DNA from: Synchiropus splendidus
Lineage: Eukaryota > Chordata > Actinopteri > Syngnathiformes > Callionymidae
DNA length: 64,000 bases
Direction: 5' to 3'
Assembly (NCBI RefSeq): GCF_027744825.2
Contig: NW_026527056.1
Span: forward strand, 806,001 to 870,000
The position numbers and the translations under genes are program-made. Numbering within the stretch: position 1 is the stretch's first letter; every line of letters starts with the position of its first letter. Below, one piece after another: positions 1 to 13,259 of this stretch. The notes beneath the pieces were generated by a model. The model ran no database searches, was not told where the DNA came from, and saw nothing but the letters and a program-made list of their open reading frames with translations.

Positions 1-1373
1 GAAACCCACCTTATCTCAGGCTGAAAAGCGTTTTTGTGCATTGTGCCATAACTTTTCAGGGAAGCTTCAGAACATGAAATTTTAACCTCCCACTATAGCA
101 GAAAGGGTCTTTCTAGTAGTTGCACATCAAATCTAAACTGTCTGAAGTGTTTTTCCAAAGTTATTAACACTTTTATGTTTGGCGTTCCGAAACCCACCTT
201 ATCTCAGGCTGAAAAGCGTTTTTGTGCATTGTGCCATAACTTTTCAGGGAAGCTTCAGAACATGAAATTTTAACCTCCCACTATAGCAGAAAGGGTCTTT
301 CTAGTAGTTGCACATCAAATCTAAGCTGTCTGAAGTGTTTTTCAAAAGTTATCAACACTTTTATGTTTTGCGTTCCGAAACCCACCTTATCTCAGGCTGA
401 AAAGCGTTTTTGTGCATTGTGCCATAACTTTTCAGGAAAGCTTCAGAACATGAAATTTTAACCTCCCACTATAGCAGAAAGGGTCTTTCTAGTAGTTGCA
501 CATCAAATCTAAGCTCTCTGAAGTGTTTTTCGAAAGTTATCAACACTTTTATGTTTGGCGTTCCGAAACCCACCTTATCTCAGGCTGAAAAGCGTTTTTG
601 TGCATTGTGCCATAACTTTTCAGGGAAGCTTCACTACATGAAATTTTAACCTCCCACTATAGCAGAAAGGGTCTTTCTAGTAGTTGCACATCAAATCTAA
701 ACTGTCTGAAGTGTTTTTCCAAAGTTATCAACACTTTCATGTTTGGCGTTCCGAAACCCACCTTATCTCAGGCTGAAAAGCGTTTTTGTGCATTGTGCCA
801 TAACTTTTCAGGGAAGCTTCAGAACATGAAATTTTAACCTCCCACTATAGCAGAAAGGGTCTTTCTAGTAGTTGGACATCAACTCTAAGCTCTCTGAAGT
901 GTTTTTCAAAAGTTATCAACACTTTTATGTTTGGCGTTCCGAAACCCACCTTATCTTAGGCTGAAAAGCGTTTTTGTGCATTGTGCCATAACTTTTCAGG
1001 GAAGCTTCAGAACATGAAATTTTAACCTCCCACTATAGCAGAAAGGGTCTTTCTAGTAGTTGCACATCAAATCTAAACTGTCTGAAGTGTTTTTCCAAAG
1101 TTATTAACACTTTTATGTTTGGCGTTCCGAAACCCACCTTATCTCAGGCTGAAAAGCGTTTTTGTGCATTGTGCCATAACTTTTCAGGGAAGCTTCAGAA
1201 CATGAAATTTTAACCTCCCACTATAGCAGAAAGGGTCTTTCTAGTAGTTGCACATCAAATCTAAACTGTCTGAAGTGTTTTTCCAAAGTTATCAACACTT
1301 TTATGTTTGGCGTTCCGAAACCCACCTTATCTCAGGCTGAAAAGCGTTTTTGTGCATTGTGCCATGACTTTTC

Positions 1374-4270
1374 AGGAAAGCTTCAGAACATGAAATTTTA
1401 ACCTCCCACTATAGCAGAAAGGGTCTTTCTAGTAGTTGCACATCAAATCTAAACTGTCTGAAGTGTTTTTCCAAAGTTATCATCACTTTTATGTTTGGCG
1501 TTCCGAAACCCACCTTATCTCAGGCTGAAAAGCATTTTTACGCATTGTGCCATAACTTTTCAGGGAAGCTTCAGAACATGAAATTTTAACCTCCCACTAT
1601 AGCAGAAAGGGTCTTTCTAGTAGGTGCACATCAAATCTAAGCTCTCTGAAGTGTTTTTCGAAAGTTATCAACGCTTTTATGTTTGGCGTTCCGAAACCCA
1701 CCTTATCTCAGGCTGAAAAGCGTTTTTGTGCATTGTGCCATAACTTTTCAGGGAAGCTTCAGAACATGAAATTTTAACCTCCCACTATAGCAGAAAGGGT
1801 CTTTCTAGTAGTTGCACATCAAATCTAAGCTGTCTGAAGTGTTTTTCAAAAGTTATCAACACTTTTATGTTTGGCGTTCCGAAACCCACCTTATCTCAGG
1901 CTGAAAAGCGTTTTTGTGCATTGTGCCATAACTTTTCAGGGAAGCTTCAGAACATGAAATTTTAACCTCCCACTATAGCAGAAAGGGTCTTTCTAGTAGT
2001 TGCACATCAAATCTAAACTGTCTGAAGTGTTTTTCCAAAGTTATTAACACTTTTATGTTTGGCGTTCCAAAACCCACCTTATCTCAGGCTGAAAAGCGTT
2101 TTTGTGCATTGTGCCATAACTTTTCAGGGAAGCTTCAGAACATGAAATTTTAACCTCCCACTATAGCAGAAAGGGTCTTTCTAGTAGTTGCACATCAAAT
2201 CTAAACTGTCTGAAGTGTTTTTCCAAAGTTATCAACACTTTTATGTTTGGCGTTCCGAAACCCACCTTATCTCAGGCTGAAAAGCGTTTTTACGCATTGT
2301 GCCATAACTTTTCAGGGAAGCTTCAGAACATGAAATTTTAACCTCCCACTATAGCAGAAAGGGTCTTTCTAGTAGGTGCACATCAAATCTAAGCTCTCTG
2401 AAGTGTTTTTCGAAAGTTATCAACACTTTTATGTTTGGCGTTCCGAAACCCACCTTATCTCAGGCTGAAAAGCGTTTTTGTGCATTGTGCCATAACTTTT
2501 CAGGGAAGCTTCAGAACATGAAATTTTAACCTCCCACTATAGCAGAAAGGGTCTTTCTAGTAGTTGCAAATCAAATCTAAACTGTCTGAAGTGTTTTTCC
2601 AAAGTTAACAACACTTTTATGTTTGGCGTTCTGAAACCCACCTTATCTCAGGCTGAAAAGCGTTTTTGTGCATTGTGCCATAACTTTTCAGGGAAGCTTC
2701 AGAACATGAAATTTTAACCTCCCACTATAGCAGAAAGGGTCTTTCTAGTAGTTGCACATCAAATCTAAACTGTCTGAAGTGTTTTTCCAAAGTTATCAAC
2801 ACTTTTATGTTTGGCGTTCCGAAACCCACCTTATCTCAGGCTGAAAAGCGTTTTTGTGCATTGTGCCATAACTTTTCAGGAAAGCTTCAGAACATGAAAT
2901 TTTAACCTCCCACTATAGCAGAAAGGGTCTTTCTAGTAGTTGCACATCAAATCTAAACTGTCTGAAGTGTTTTTCCAAAGTTATCATCACTTTTATGTTT
3001 GGCGTTCCGAAACCCACCTTATCTCAGGCTGAAAAGCATTTTTACGCATTGTGCCATAACTTTTCAGGGAAGCTTCAGAACATGAAATTTTAACCTCCCA
3101 CTATAGCAGAAAGGGTCTTTCTAGTAGGTGCACATCAAATCTAAGCTCTCTGAAGTGTTTTTCGAAAGTTATCAACACTTTTATGTTTGGCGTTCCGAAA
3201 CCCACCTTATCTCAGGCTGAAAAGCGTTTTTGTGCATTGTGCCATAACTTTTCAGGGAAGCTTCAGAACATGAAATTTTAACCTCCCACTATAGCAGAAA
3301 GGGTCTTTCTAGTAGTTGCACATCAAATCTAAGCTGTCTGAAGTGTTTTTCAAAAGTTATCAACACTTTTATGTTTGGCGTTCCGAAACCCACCTTATCT
3401 CAGGCTGAAAAGCGTTTTTGTGCATTGTGCCATAACTTTTCAGGGAAGCTTCAGAACATGAAATTTTAACCTCCCACTATAGCAGAAAGGGTCTTTCTAG
3501 TAGTTGCACATCAAATCTAAACTGTCTGAAGTGTTTTTCCAAAGTTATCAACACTTTTATGTTTGGCGTTCCGAAACCCACCTTATCTCAGGCTGAAAAG
3601 CGTTTTTACGCATTGTGCCATAACTTTTCAGGGAAGCTTCAGAACATGAAATTTTAACCTCCCACTATAGCAGAAAGGGTCTTTCTAGTAGGTGCACATC
3701 AAATCTAAGCTCTCTGAAGTGTTTTTCGAAAGTTATCAACACTTTTATGTTTGGCGTTCCGAAACCCACCTTATCTCAGGCTGAAAAGCGTTTTTGTGCA
3801 TTGTGCCATAACTTTTCAGGGAAGCTTCAGAACATGAAATTTTAACCTCCCACTATAGCAGAAAGGGTCTTTCTAGTAGTTGCAAATCAAATCTAAACTG
3901 TCTGAAGTGTTTTTCCAAAGTTAACAACACTTTTATGTTTGGCGTTCTGAAACCCACCTTATCTCAGGCTGAAAAGCGTTTTTGTGCATTGTGCCATAAC
4001 TTTTCAGGGAAGCTTCAGAACATGAAATTTTAACCTCCCACTATAGCAGAAAGGGTCTTTCTAGTAGTTGCACATCAAATCTAAACTGTCTGAAGTGTTT
4101 TTCCAAAGTTATCAACACTTTTATGTTTGGCGTTCCGAAACCCACCTTATCTCAGGCTGAAAAGCGTTTTTGTGCATTGTGCCATAACTTTTCAGGAAAG
4201 CTTCAGAACATGAAATTTTAACCTCCCACTATAGCAGAAAGGGTCTTTCTAGTAGTTGCACATCAAATCT
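1374..4270 (+). repeat. Local satellite duplications, offsets 8 and 7 monomers
   Basis: Two overlapping duplications inside the core. A rare unit with 'catcac' and 'agcatttttacgc' occurs at 1481 and 2985, offset 1,504 bp (8 x 188). A second rare unit with 'ttaacaac' and 'gttctgaaac' occurs near 2605 and 3921, offset 1,316 bp (7 x 188). Neighbouring marker units (ggaaag, acgc, ggtgc) follow the same offsets. Some units carry private changes, so these copies are slightly older than an exact duplication. Confidence 0.85.
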
Positions 4271-7019
4271 AAACTGTCTGAAGTATTTTTCTAAAGTTAT
4301 CAACACTTTTATGTTTGGCGTTCCGAAACCCACCTTATCTCAGGCTGAAAAGCGTTTTTACGCATTGTGCCATAACTTTTCAGGGAAGCTTCAGAACATG
4401 AAATTTTAACCTCCCACTATAGCAGAAAGGGTCTTTCTAGTAGTTGCACATCAAATCTAAACTGTCTGAAGTGTTTTTCCAAAGTTATTAACACTTTTAT
4501 GTTTGGCGTTCCGAAACCCACCTTATCTCAGGCTGAAAAGCGTTTTTGTGCATTGTGCCATAACTTTTCAGGGAAGCTTCAGAACATGAAATTTTAACCT
4601 CCCACTATAGCAGAAAGGGTCTTTCTAGTAGTTGCACATCAAATCTAAACTGTCTGAAGTGTTTTTCCAAAGTTATCAACACTTTTATGTTTGGCGTTCC
4701 GAAACCCACCTTATCTCAGGCTGAAAAGCGTTTTTACGCATTGTGCCATAACTTTTCAGGGAAGCTTCAGAACATGAAATTTTAACCTCCCACTATAGCA
4801 GAAAGGGTCTTTCTAGTAGTTGCACATCAAATCTAAACTGTCTGAAGTGTTTTTCCAAAGTTATCAAAACTTTTATGTTTGGCGTTCCGAAACCCACCTT
4901 ATCTCAGGCTGAAAAGCGTTTTTGTGCATTGTGCCATAACTTTTCAGGGAAGCTTCAGAACATGAAATTTTAACCTCCCACTATAGCAGAAAGGGTCTTT
5001 CTAGTAGTTGCACATCAAATCTAAGCTGTCTGAAGTGTTTTTCAAAAGTTATCAACACTTTTATGTTTGGCGTTCCGAAACCCACCTTATCTTAGGCTGA
5101 AAAGCGTTTTTGTGCATTGTGCCATAACTTTTCAGGGAAGCTTCAGAACATGAAATTTTAACCTCCCACTATAGCAGAAAGGGTCTTTCTAGTAGTTGCA
5201 CATCAAATCTAAACTGTCTGAAGTGTTTTTCCAAAGTTATTAACACTTTTATGTTTGGCGTTCCGAAACCCACCTTATCTCAGGCTGAAAAGCGTTTTTG
5301 TGCATTGTGCCATAACTTTTCAGGGAAGCTTCAGAACATGAAATTTTAACCTCCCACTATAGCAGAAAGGGTCTTTCTAGTAGTTGCACATCAAATCTAA
5401 ACTGTCTGAAGTGTTTTTCCAAAGTTATTAACACTTTTATGTTTGGCGTTCCGAAACCCACCTTATCTCAGGCTGAAAAGCGTTTTTGTGCATTGTGCCA
5501 TAACTTTTCAGGGAAGCTTCAGAACATGAAATTTTAACCTCCCACTATAGCAGAAAGGGTCTTTCTAGTAGTTGCACATCAAATCTAAGCTCTCTGAAGT
5601 GTTTTTCGAAAGTTATCAACACTTTTATGTTTGGCGTTCCGAAACCCACCTTATCTCAGGCTGAAAAGCGTTTTTGTGCATTGTGCCATAACTTTTCAGG
5701 GAAGCTTCAGAACATGAAATTTTAACCTCCCACTATAGCAGAAAGGGTCTTTCTAGTAGTTGCACATCAAATCTAAACTGTCTGAAGTGTTTTTCCAAAG
5801 TTATTAACACTTTTATGTTTGGCGTTCCGAAACCCACCTTATCTCAGGCTGAAAAGCGTTTTTGTGCATTGTGCCATAACTTTTCAGGGAAGCTTCAGAA
5901 CATGAAATTTTAACCTCCCACTATAGCAGAAAGGGTCTTTCTAGTAGGTGCACATCAAATCTAAGCTCTCTGAAGTGTTTTTCGAAAGTTATCAACACTT
6001 TTATGTTTGGCGTTCCGAAACCCACCTTATCTGAGGCTGAAAAGCGTTTTTGTGCATTGTGCCATAACTTTTCAGGGAAGCTTCAGAACATGAAATTTTA
6101 ACCTCCCACTATAGCAGAAAGGGTCTTTCTAGTAGTTGCACATCAAATCTAAACTGTCTGAAGTGTTTTTCCAAAGTTATTAACACTTTTATGTTTGGCG
6201 TTCCGAAACCCACCTTATCTCAGGCTGAAAAGCGTTTTTGTGCATTGTGCCATAACTTTTCAGGGAAGCTTCAGAACATGAAATTTTAACCTCCCACTAT
6301 AGCAGAAAGGGTCTTTCTAGTAGTTGCACATCAAATCTAAACTGTCTGAAGCGTTTTTCAAAAGTTATCAACACTTTTATGTTTGGCGTTCCGAAACCCA
6401 CCTTATCTCAGGCTGAAAAGCGTTTTTGTGCATTGTGCCATAACTTTTCAGGAAAGCTTCAGAACATGAAATTTTAACCTCCCACTATAGCAGAAAGGGT
6501 CTTTCTAGTAGTTGCACATCAAATCTAAACTGTCTGAAGTGTTTTTCTAAAGTTATCAACACTTTTATGTTTGGCGTTCCGAAACCCACCTTATCTCAGG
6601 CTGAAAAGCGTTTTTACGCATTGTGCCATAACTTTTCAGGGAAGCTTCAGAACATGAAATTTTAACCTCCCACTATAGCAGAAAGGGTCTTTCTAGTAGT
6701 TGCACATCAAATCTAAACTGTCTGAAGTGTTTTTCCAAAGTTATTAACACTTTTATGTTTGGCGTTCCGAAACCCACCTTATCTCAGGCTGAAAAGCGTT
6801 TTTGTGCATTGTGCCATTACTTTTCAGGGAAGCTTCAGAACATGAAATTTTAACCTCCCACTATAGCAGAAAGGGTCTTTCTAGTAGTTGCACATCAAAT
6901 CTAAACTGTCTGAAGTGTTTTTCCAAAGTTATTAACACTTTTATGTTTGGCGTTCCGAAACCCACCTTATCTCAGGCTGAAAAGCGTTTTTGTGCATTGT
7001 GCCATAACTTTTCAGGGAA

Positions 7020-7800
7020 GCTTCAGAACATGAAATTTTAACCTCCCACTATAGCAGAAAGGGTCTTTCTAGTAGTTGCACATCAAATCTAAACTGTCTG
7101 AAGTGTTTTTCCAAAGTTATTAACACTTTTATGTTTCGCGTTCCGAAACCCACCTTATCTCAGGCTGAAAAGCGTTTTTACGCATTGTGCCATAACTTTT
7201 CAGGGAAGCTTCAGAACATGAAATTTTAACCTCCCACTATAGCAGAAAGGGTCTTTCTAGTAGTTGCACATCAAATCTAAACTGTCTGAAGTGTTTTTCC
7301 GAAGTTATTAACACTTTTATGTTTGGCGTTCCGAAACCCACCTTATCTCAGGCTGAAAAGCGTTTTTGTGCATTGTGCCATAACTTTTCAGGGAAGCTTC
7401 AGAACATGAAATTTTAACCTCCCACTATAGCAGAAAGGGTCTTTCTAGTAGTTGCACATCAAATCTAAACTGTCTGAAGTGTTTTTCCAAAGTTATCAAC
7501 ACTTTTATGTTTGGCGTTCCGAAACCCACCTTATCTCAGGCTGAAAAGCGTTTTTACGCATTGTGCCATAACTTTTCCGGGAAGCTTCAGAACATGAAAT
7601 TTTAACCTCCCACTATAGCAGAAAGGGTCTTTCTAGTAGGTGCACATCAAATCTAAGCTCTCTGAAGTGTTTTTCGAAAGTTATCAACACTTTTATGTTT
7701 GGCGTTCCGAAACCCACCTTATCTCAGGCTGAAAAGCGTTTTTGTGCATTGTGCCATAACTTTTCAGGGAAGCTTCAGAACATGAAATTTTAACCTCCCA
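7020..7800 (+). repeat. Satellite block, left copy of 18-monomer-offset duplication
   Basis: The rare change atgtttcgcg at 7131 recurs at 10515, the ccgaag variant at 7301 recurs at 10685, and the ttccgg variant recurs near 7576 and 10960. All share an offset of 3,384 bp (18 x 188). The partner block is about 10.40-11.18 kb. The adjoining units differ, which limits the block to roughly four monomers. Confidence 0.8.
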
Positions 7801-9109
7801 CTATAGCAGAAAGGGTCTTTCTAGTAGTTGCAAATCAAATCTAAACTGTCTGAAGTGTTTTTCCAAAGTTAACAACACTTTTATGTTTGGCGTTCCGAAA
7901 CCCACCTTATCTCAGGCTGAAAAGCGTTTTTGTGCATTGTGCCATAACTTTTCAGGGAAGCTTCAGAACATGAAATTTTAACCTCCCACTATAGCAGAAA
8001 GGGTCTTTCTAGTAGTTGCACATCAAATCTAAGCTGTCTGAAGTGTTTTTCAAAAGTTATCAACACTTTTATGTTTGGCGTTCCGAAACCCACCTTATCT
8101 CAGGCTGAAAAGCGTTTTTGTGCATTGTGCCATAACTTTTCAGGGAAGCTTCAGAACATGAAATTTTAACCTCCCACTATAGCAGAAAGGGTCTTTCTAG
8201 TAGTTGCACATCAAATCTAAACTGTCTGAAGTGTTTTTCTAAAGTTATCAACACTTTTATGTTTGGCGTTCCGAAACCCACCTTATCTCAGGCTGAAAAG
8301 CGTTTTTACGCATTGTGCCATAACTTTTCAGGGAAGCTTCAGAACATGAAATTTTAACCTCCCACTATAGCAGAAAGGGTCTTTCTAGTAGTTGCACATC
8401 AAATCTAAACTGTCTGAAGTGTTTTTCCATAGTTATTAACACTTTTATGTTTGGCGTTCCGAAACCCACCTTATCTCAGGCTGAAAAGCGTTTTTGTGCA
8501 TTGTGCCATAACTTTTCAGGGAAGCTTCAGAACACGAAATTTTAACCTCCCACTATAGCAGAAAGGGTCTTTCTAGTAGTTGCACATCAAATCTAAACTG
8601 TCTGAAGTGTTTTTCCAAAGTTATTAACACTTTTATGTTTGGCGTTCCGAAACCCACCTTATCTCAGGCTGAAAAGCGTTTTTGTGCATTGTGCCATAAC
8701 TTTTCAGGGAAGCTTCAGAACATGAAATTTTAACCTCCCACTATAGCAGAAAGGGTCTTTCTAGTAGTTGCACATCAAATCTAAACTGTCTGAAGTGTTT
8801 TTCAAAAGTTATCAACACTTTCATGTTTGGCGTTCCGAAACCCACCTTATCTCAGGCTGAAAAGCGTTTTTGTGCATTGTGCCACAACTTTTCAGGAAAG
8901 CTTCAGAACATGAAATTTTAACCTCCCACTATAGCAGAAAGGGTCTTTCTAGTAGTTGCACATCAAATCTAAACTGTCTGAAGTGTTTTTCTAAAGTTAT
9001 TAACACTTTTATGTTTGGCGTTCCGAAACCCACCTTATCTCAGGCTGAAAAGCGTTTTTGTGCATTGTGCCATAACTTTTCAGGGAAGCTTCAGAACATG
9101 AAATTTTAA

Positions 9110-12100
9110 CCTCCCACTATAGCAGAAAGGGTCTTTCTAGTAGTTGCACATCAAATCTAAACTGTCTGAAGTGTTTTTCCAAAGTTATCAACACTTTTAT
9201 GTTTGGCGTTCCGAAACCCACCTTATCTCAGGCTGAAAAGCGTTTTTGTGCATTGTGCCATAACTTTTCAGGAAAGCTTCAGAACATGAAATTTTAACCT
9301 CCCATTATAGCAGAAAGGGTCTTTCTAGTAGTTGCACATCAAATCTAAACTGTCTGAAGTGTTTTTCCAAAGTTATCAACACTTTTATGTTTGGCGTTCC
9401 GAAACCCACCTTATCTCAGGCTGAAAAGCGTTTTTACGCATTGTGCCATAACTTTTCAGGGAAGCTTCAGAACATGAAATTTTAACCTCCCACTATAGCA
9501 GAAAGGGTCTTTCTAGTAGGTGCACATCAAATCTAAGCTCTCTGAAGTGTTTTTCGAAAGTTATCAACACTTTTATGTTTGGCGTTCCGAAACCCACCTT
9601 ATCTCAGGCTGAAAAGCGTTTTTGTGCATTGTGCCATAACTTTTCAGGGAAGCTTCAGAACATGAAATTTTAACCTCCCACTATAGCAGAAAGGGTCTTT
9701 CTAGTAGTTGCACATCAAATATAAACTGTATGAAGTGTTTTTCCAAAGTTATTAACACTTTTATGTTTGGCGTTCCGAAACCCACCTTATCTCAGGCTGA
9801 AAAGCGTTTTTGTGCATTGTGCCATAACTTTTCAGGGAAGCTTCAGAACATGAAATTTTAACCTCCCACTATAGCAGAAAGGGTCTTTCTAGTAGTTGCA
9901 CATCAAATCTAAGCTGTCTGAAGTGTTTTTCAAAAGTTATCAACACTTTTATGTTTGGCGTTCCGAATCCCACCTTATCTCAGGCTGAAAAGCGTTTTTG
10001 TGCATTGTGCCATAACTTTTCAGGGAAGCTTCAGTACATGAAATTTTAACCTCCCACTATAGCAGAAAGGGTCTTTCTAGTAGTTGCACATCAAATCTAA
10101 ACTGTCTGAAGTGTTTTTCCAAAGTTATTAACACTTTTATGTTTGGCGTTCCGAAACCCACCTTATCTCAGGCTGAAAAGCGTTTTTGTGCATTGTGCCA
10201 TAACTTTTCAGGGAAGCTTCAGAACATGAAATTTTAACCTCCCACTATAGCAGAAAGGGTCTTTCTAGTAGTTGCACATCAAATCTAAACTGTCTGAAGT
10301 GTTTTTCCAAAGTTATTAACACTTTTATGTTTGGCGTTCCGAAACCCACCTTATCTCAGGCTGAAAAGCGTTTTTGTGCATTGTGCCATAACTTTTCCGG
10401 GAAGCTTCAGAACATGAAATTTTAACCTCCCACTATAGCAGAAAGGGTCTTTCTAGTAGTTGCACATCAAATCTAAACTGTCTGAAGTGTTTTTCCAAAG
10501 TTATTAACACTTTTATGTTTCGCGTTCCGAAACCCACCTTATCTCAGGCTGAAAAGCGTTTTTACGCATTGTGCCATAACTTTTCAGGGAAGCTTCAGAA
10601 CATGAAATTTTAACCTCCCACTATAGCAGAAAGGGTCTTTCTAGTAGTTGCACATCAAATCTAAACTGTCTGAAGTGTTTTTCCGAAGTTATTAACACTT
10701 TTATGTTTGGCGTTCCGAAACCCACCTTATCTCAGGCTGAAAAGCGTTTTTGTGCATTGTGCCATAACTTTTCAGGGAAGCTTCAGAACATGAAATTTTA
10801 ACCTCCCACTATAGCAGAAAGGGTCTTTCTAGTAGTTGCACATCAAATCTAAACTGTCTGAAGTGTTTTTCCAAAGTTATCAACACTTTTATGTTTGGCG
10901 TTCCGAAACCCACCTTATCTCAGGCTGAAAAGCGTTTTTACGCATTGTGCCATAACTTTTCCGGGAAGCTTCAGAACATGAAATTTTAACCTCCCACTAT
11001 AGCAGAAAGGGTCTTTCTAGTAGGTGCACATCAAATCTAAGCTCTCTGAAGTGTTTTTCGAAAGTTATCAACACTTTTATGTTTGGCGTTCCGAAACCCA
11101 CCTTATCTCAGGCTGAAAAGCGTTTTTGTGCATTGTGCCATAACTTTTCAGGGAAGCTTCAGAACATGAAATTTTAACCTCCCACTATAGCAGAAAGGGT
11201 CTTTCTAGTAGTTGCACATCAAATCTAAACTGTCTGAAGTGTTTTTCCAAAGTTATCAACACTTTTATGTTTGGCGTTCCGAAACCCACCTTATCTCAGG
11301 CTGAAAAGCGTTTTTGTGCATTGTGCCATAACTTTTCAGGAAAGCTTCAGAACATGAAATTTTAACCTCCCATTATAGCAGAAAGGGTCTTTCTAGTAGT
11401 TGCACATCAAATCTAAACTGTCTGAAGTGTTTTTCCAAAGTTATCAACACTTTTATGTTTGGCGTTCCGAAACCCACCTTATCTCAGGCTGAAAAGCGTT
11501 TTTACGCATTGTGCCATAACTTTTCAGGGAAGCTTCAGAACATGAAATTTTAACCTCCCACTATAGCAGAAAGGGTCTTTCTAGTAGGTGCACATCAAAT
11601 CTAAGCTCTCTGAAGTGTTTTTCGAAAGTTATCAACACTTTTATGTTTGGCGTTCCGAAACCCACCTTATCTCAGGCTGAAAAGCGTTTTTGTGCATTGT
11701 GCCATAACTTTTCAGGGAAGCTTCAGAACATGAAATTTTAACCTCCCACTATAGCAGAAAGGGTCTTTCTAGTAGTTGCACATCAAATATAAACTGTCTG
11801 AAGTGTTTTTCCAAAGTTATTAACACTTTTATGTTTGGCGTTCCGAAACCCACCTTATCTCAGGCTGAAAAGCGTTTTTGTGCATTGTGCCATAACTTTT
11901 CAGGGAAGCTTCAGAACATGAAATTTTAACCTCCCACTATAGCAGAAAGGGTCTTTCTAGTAGTTGCACATCAAATCTAAGCTGTCTGAAGTGTTTTTCA
12001 AAAGTTATCAACACTTTTATGTTTGGCGTTCCGAATCCCACCTTATCTCAGGCTGAAAAGCGTTTTTGTGCATTGTGCCATAACTTTTCAGGGAAGCTTC

Positions 12101-12320
12101 AGTACATGAAATTTTAACCTCCCACTATAGCAGAAAGGGTCTTTCTAGTAGTTGCACATCAAATCTAAACTGTCTGAAGTGTTTTTCCAAAGTTATTAAC
12201 ACTTTTATGTTTGGCGTTCCGAAACCCACCTTATCTCAGGCTGAAAAGCGTTTTTGTGCATTGTGCCATAACTTTTCAGGGAAGCTTCAGAACATGAAAT
12301 TTTAACCTCCCACTATAGCA
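9110..12320 (+). repeat. Satellite duplication with 11-monomer offset
   Basis: Three rare variants recur at exactly 2,068 bp (11 x 188): cccattatag at 9301 and 11369, ttccgaatcc at 9961 and 12029, and tcagtacatg at 10031 and 12099. The shared block is about 1.15 kb (six monomers), left copy about 9.11-10.25 kb and right copy about 11.18-12.32 kb. Confidence 0.85.
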
Positions 12321-13259
12321 GAAAGGGTCTTTTTAGTAGTTGCACATCAAATCTAAGCTGTCTGAAGTGTTTTTCTAAAGTTATCAACACTTTTATGTTT
12401 GGCGTTCCGAAACCCACCTTATCTCAGGCTGAAAAGCGTTTTTGTGCATTGTGCCATAACTTTTCAGGAAAGCCTCAGAACATGAAATTTTAACCTCCCA
12501 CTATAGCAGAAAGGGTCTTTCTAGTAGTTGCACATCAAATCTAAACTGTCTGAAGTGTTTTTCTAAAGTTATCAACACTTTTATGTTTGGCGTTCCGAAA
12601 CCCACCTTATCTCAGGCTGAAAAGCGTTTTTACGCATTGTGCCATAACTTTTCAGGGAAGCTTCAGAACATGAAATTTTAACCTCCCACTATAGCAGAAA
12701 GGGTCTTTCTAGTAGTTGCACATCAAATCTAAACTGTCTGAAGTGTTATTCCAAAGTTATTAACACTTTTATGTTTGGCGTTCCGAAACCCACCTTATCT
12801 CAGGCTGAAAAGCGTTTTTGTGCATTGTGCCATAACTTTTCAGGGAAGCTTCAGAACATGAAATTTTAACCTCCCACTATAGCAGAAAGGGTCTTTCTAG
12901 TAGTTGCACATCAAATCTAAACTGTCTGAAGTGTTTTTCCAAAGTTATTAACACTTTTATGTTTGGCGTTCCGAAACCCACCTTATCTCAGGCTGAAAAG
13001 CGTTTTTGTGCATTGTGCCATAACTTTTCAGGGAAGCTTCAGAACATGAAATTTTAACCTCCCACTATAGCAGAAAGGGTCTTTCTAGTAGTTGCACATC
13101 AAATCTAAACTGTCTGAAGTGTTTTTCCGAAGTTATTAACACTTTTATGTTTGGCGTTCCGAAACCCACCTTATCTCAGGCTGAAAAGCGTTTTTGTGCA
13201 TTGTGCCATAACTTTTCCGGGAAGCTTCAGAACATGAAATTTTAACCTCCCATTATAGC

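Noticed and set aside
170..200. CENP-B box in the satellite
   Set aside because: The closest words around the reverse complement of ggcgttccgaaaccc do not match the required TTCG....A..CGGG spacing.
180..200. RNA polymerase III B box (gttccgaaacc) suggesting a tRNA-derived origin
   Set aside because: It contains an extra base compared with the GGTTCGANTCC pattern and no A box lies at a suitable distance.
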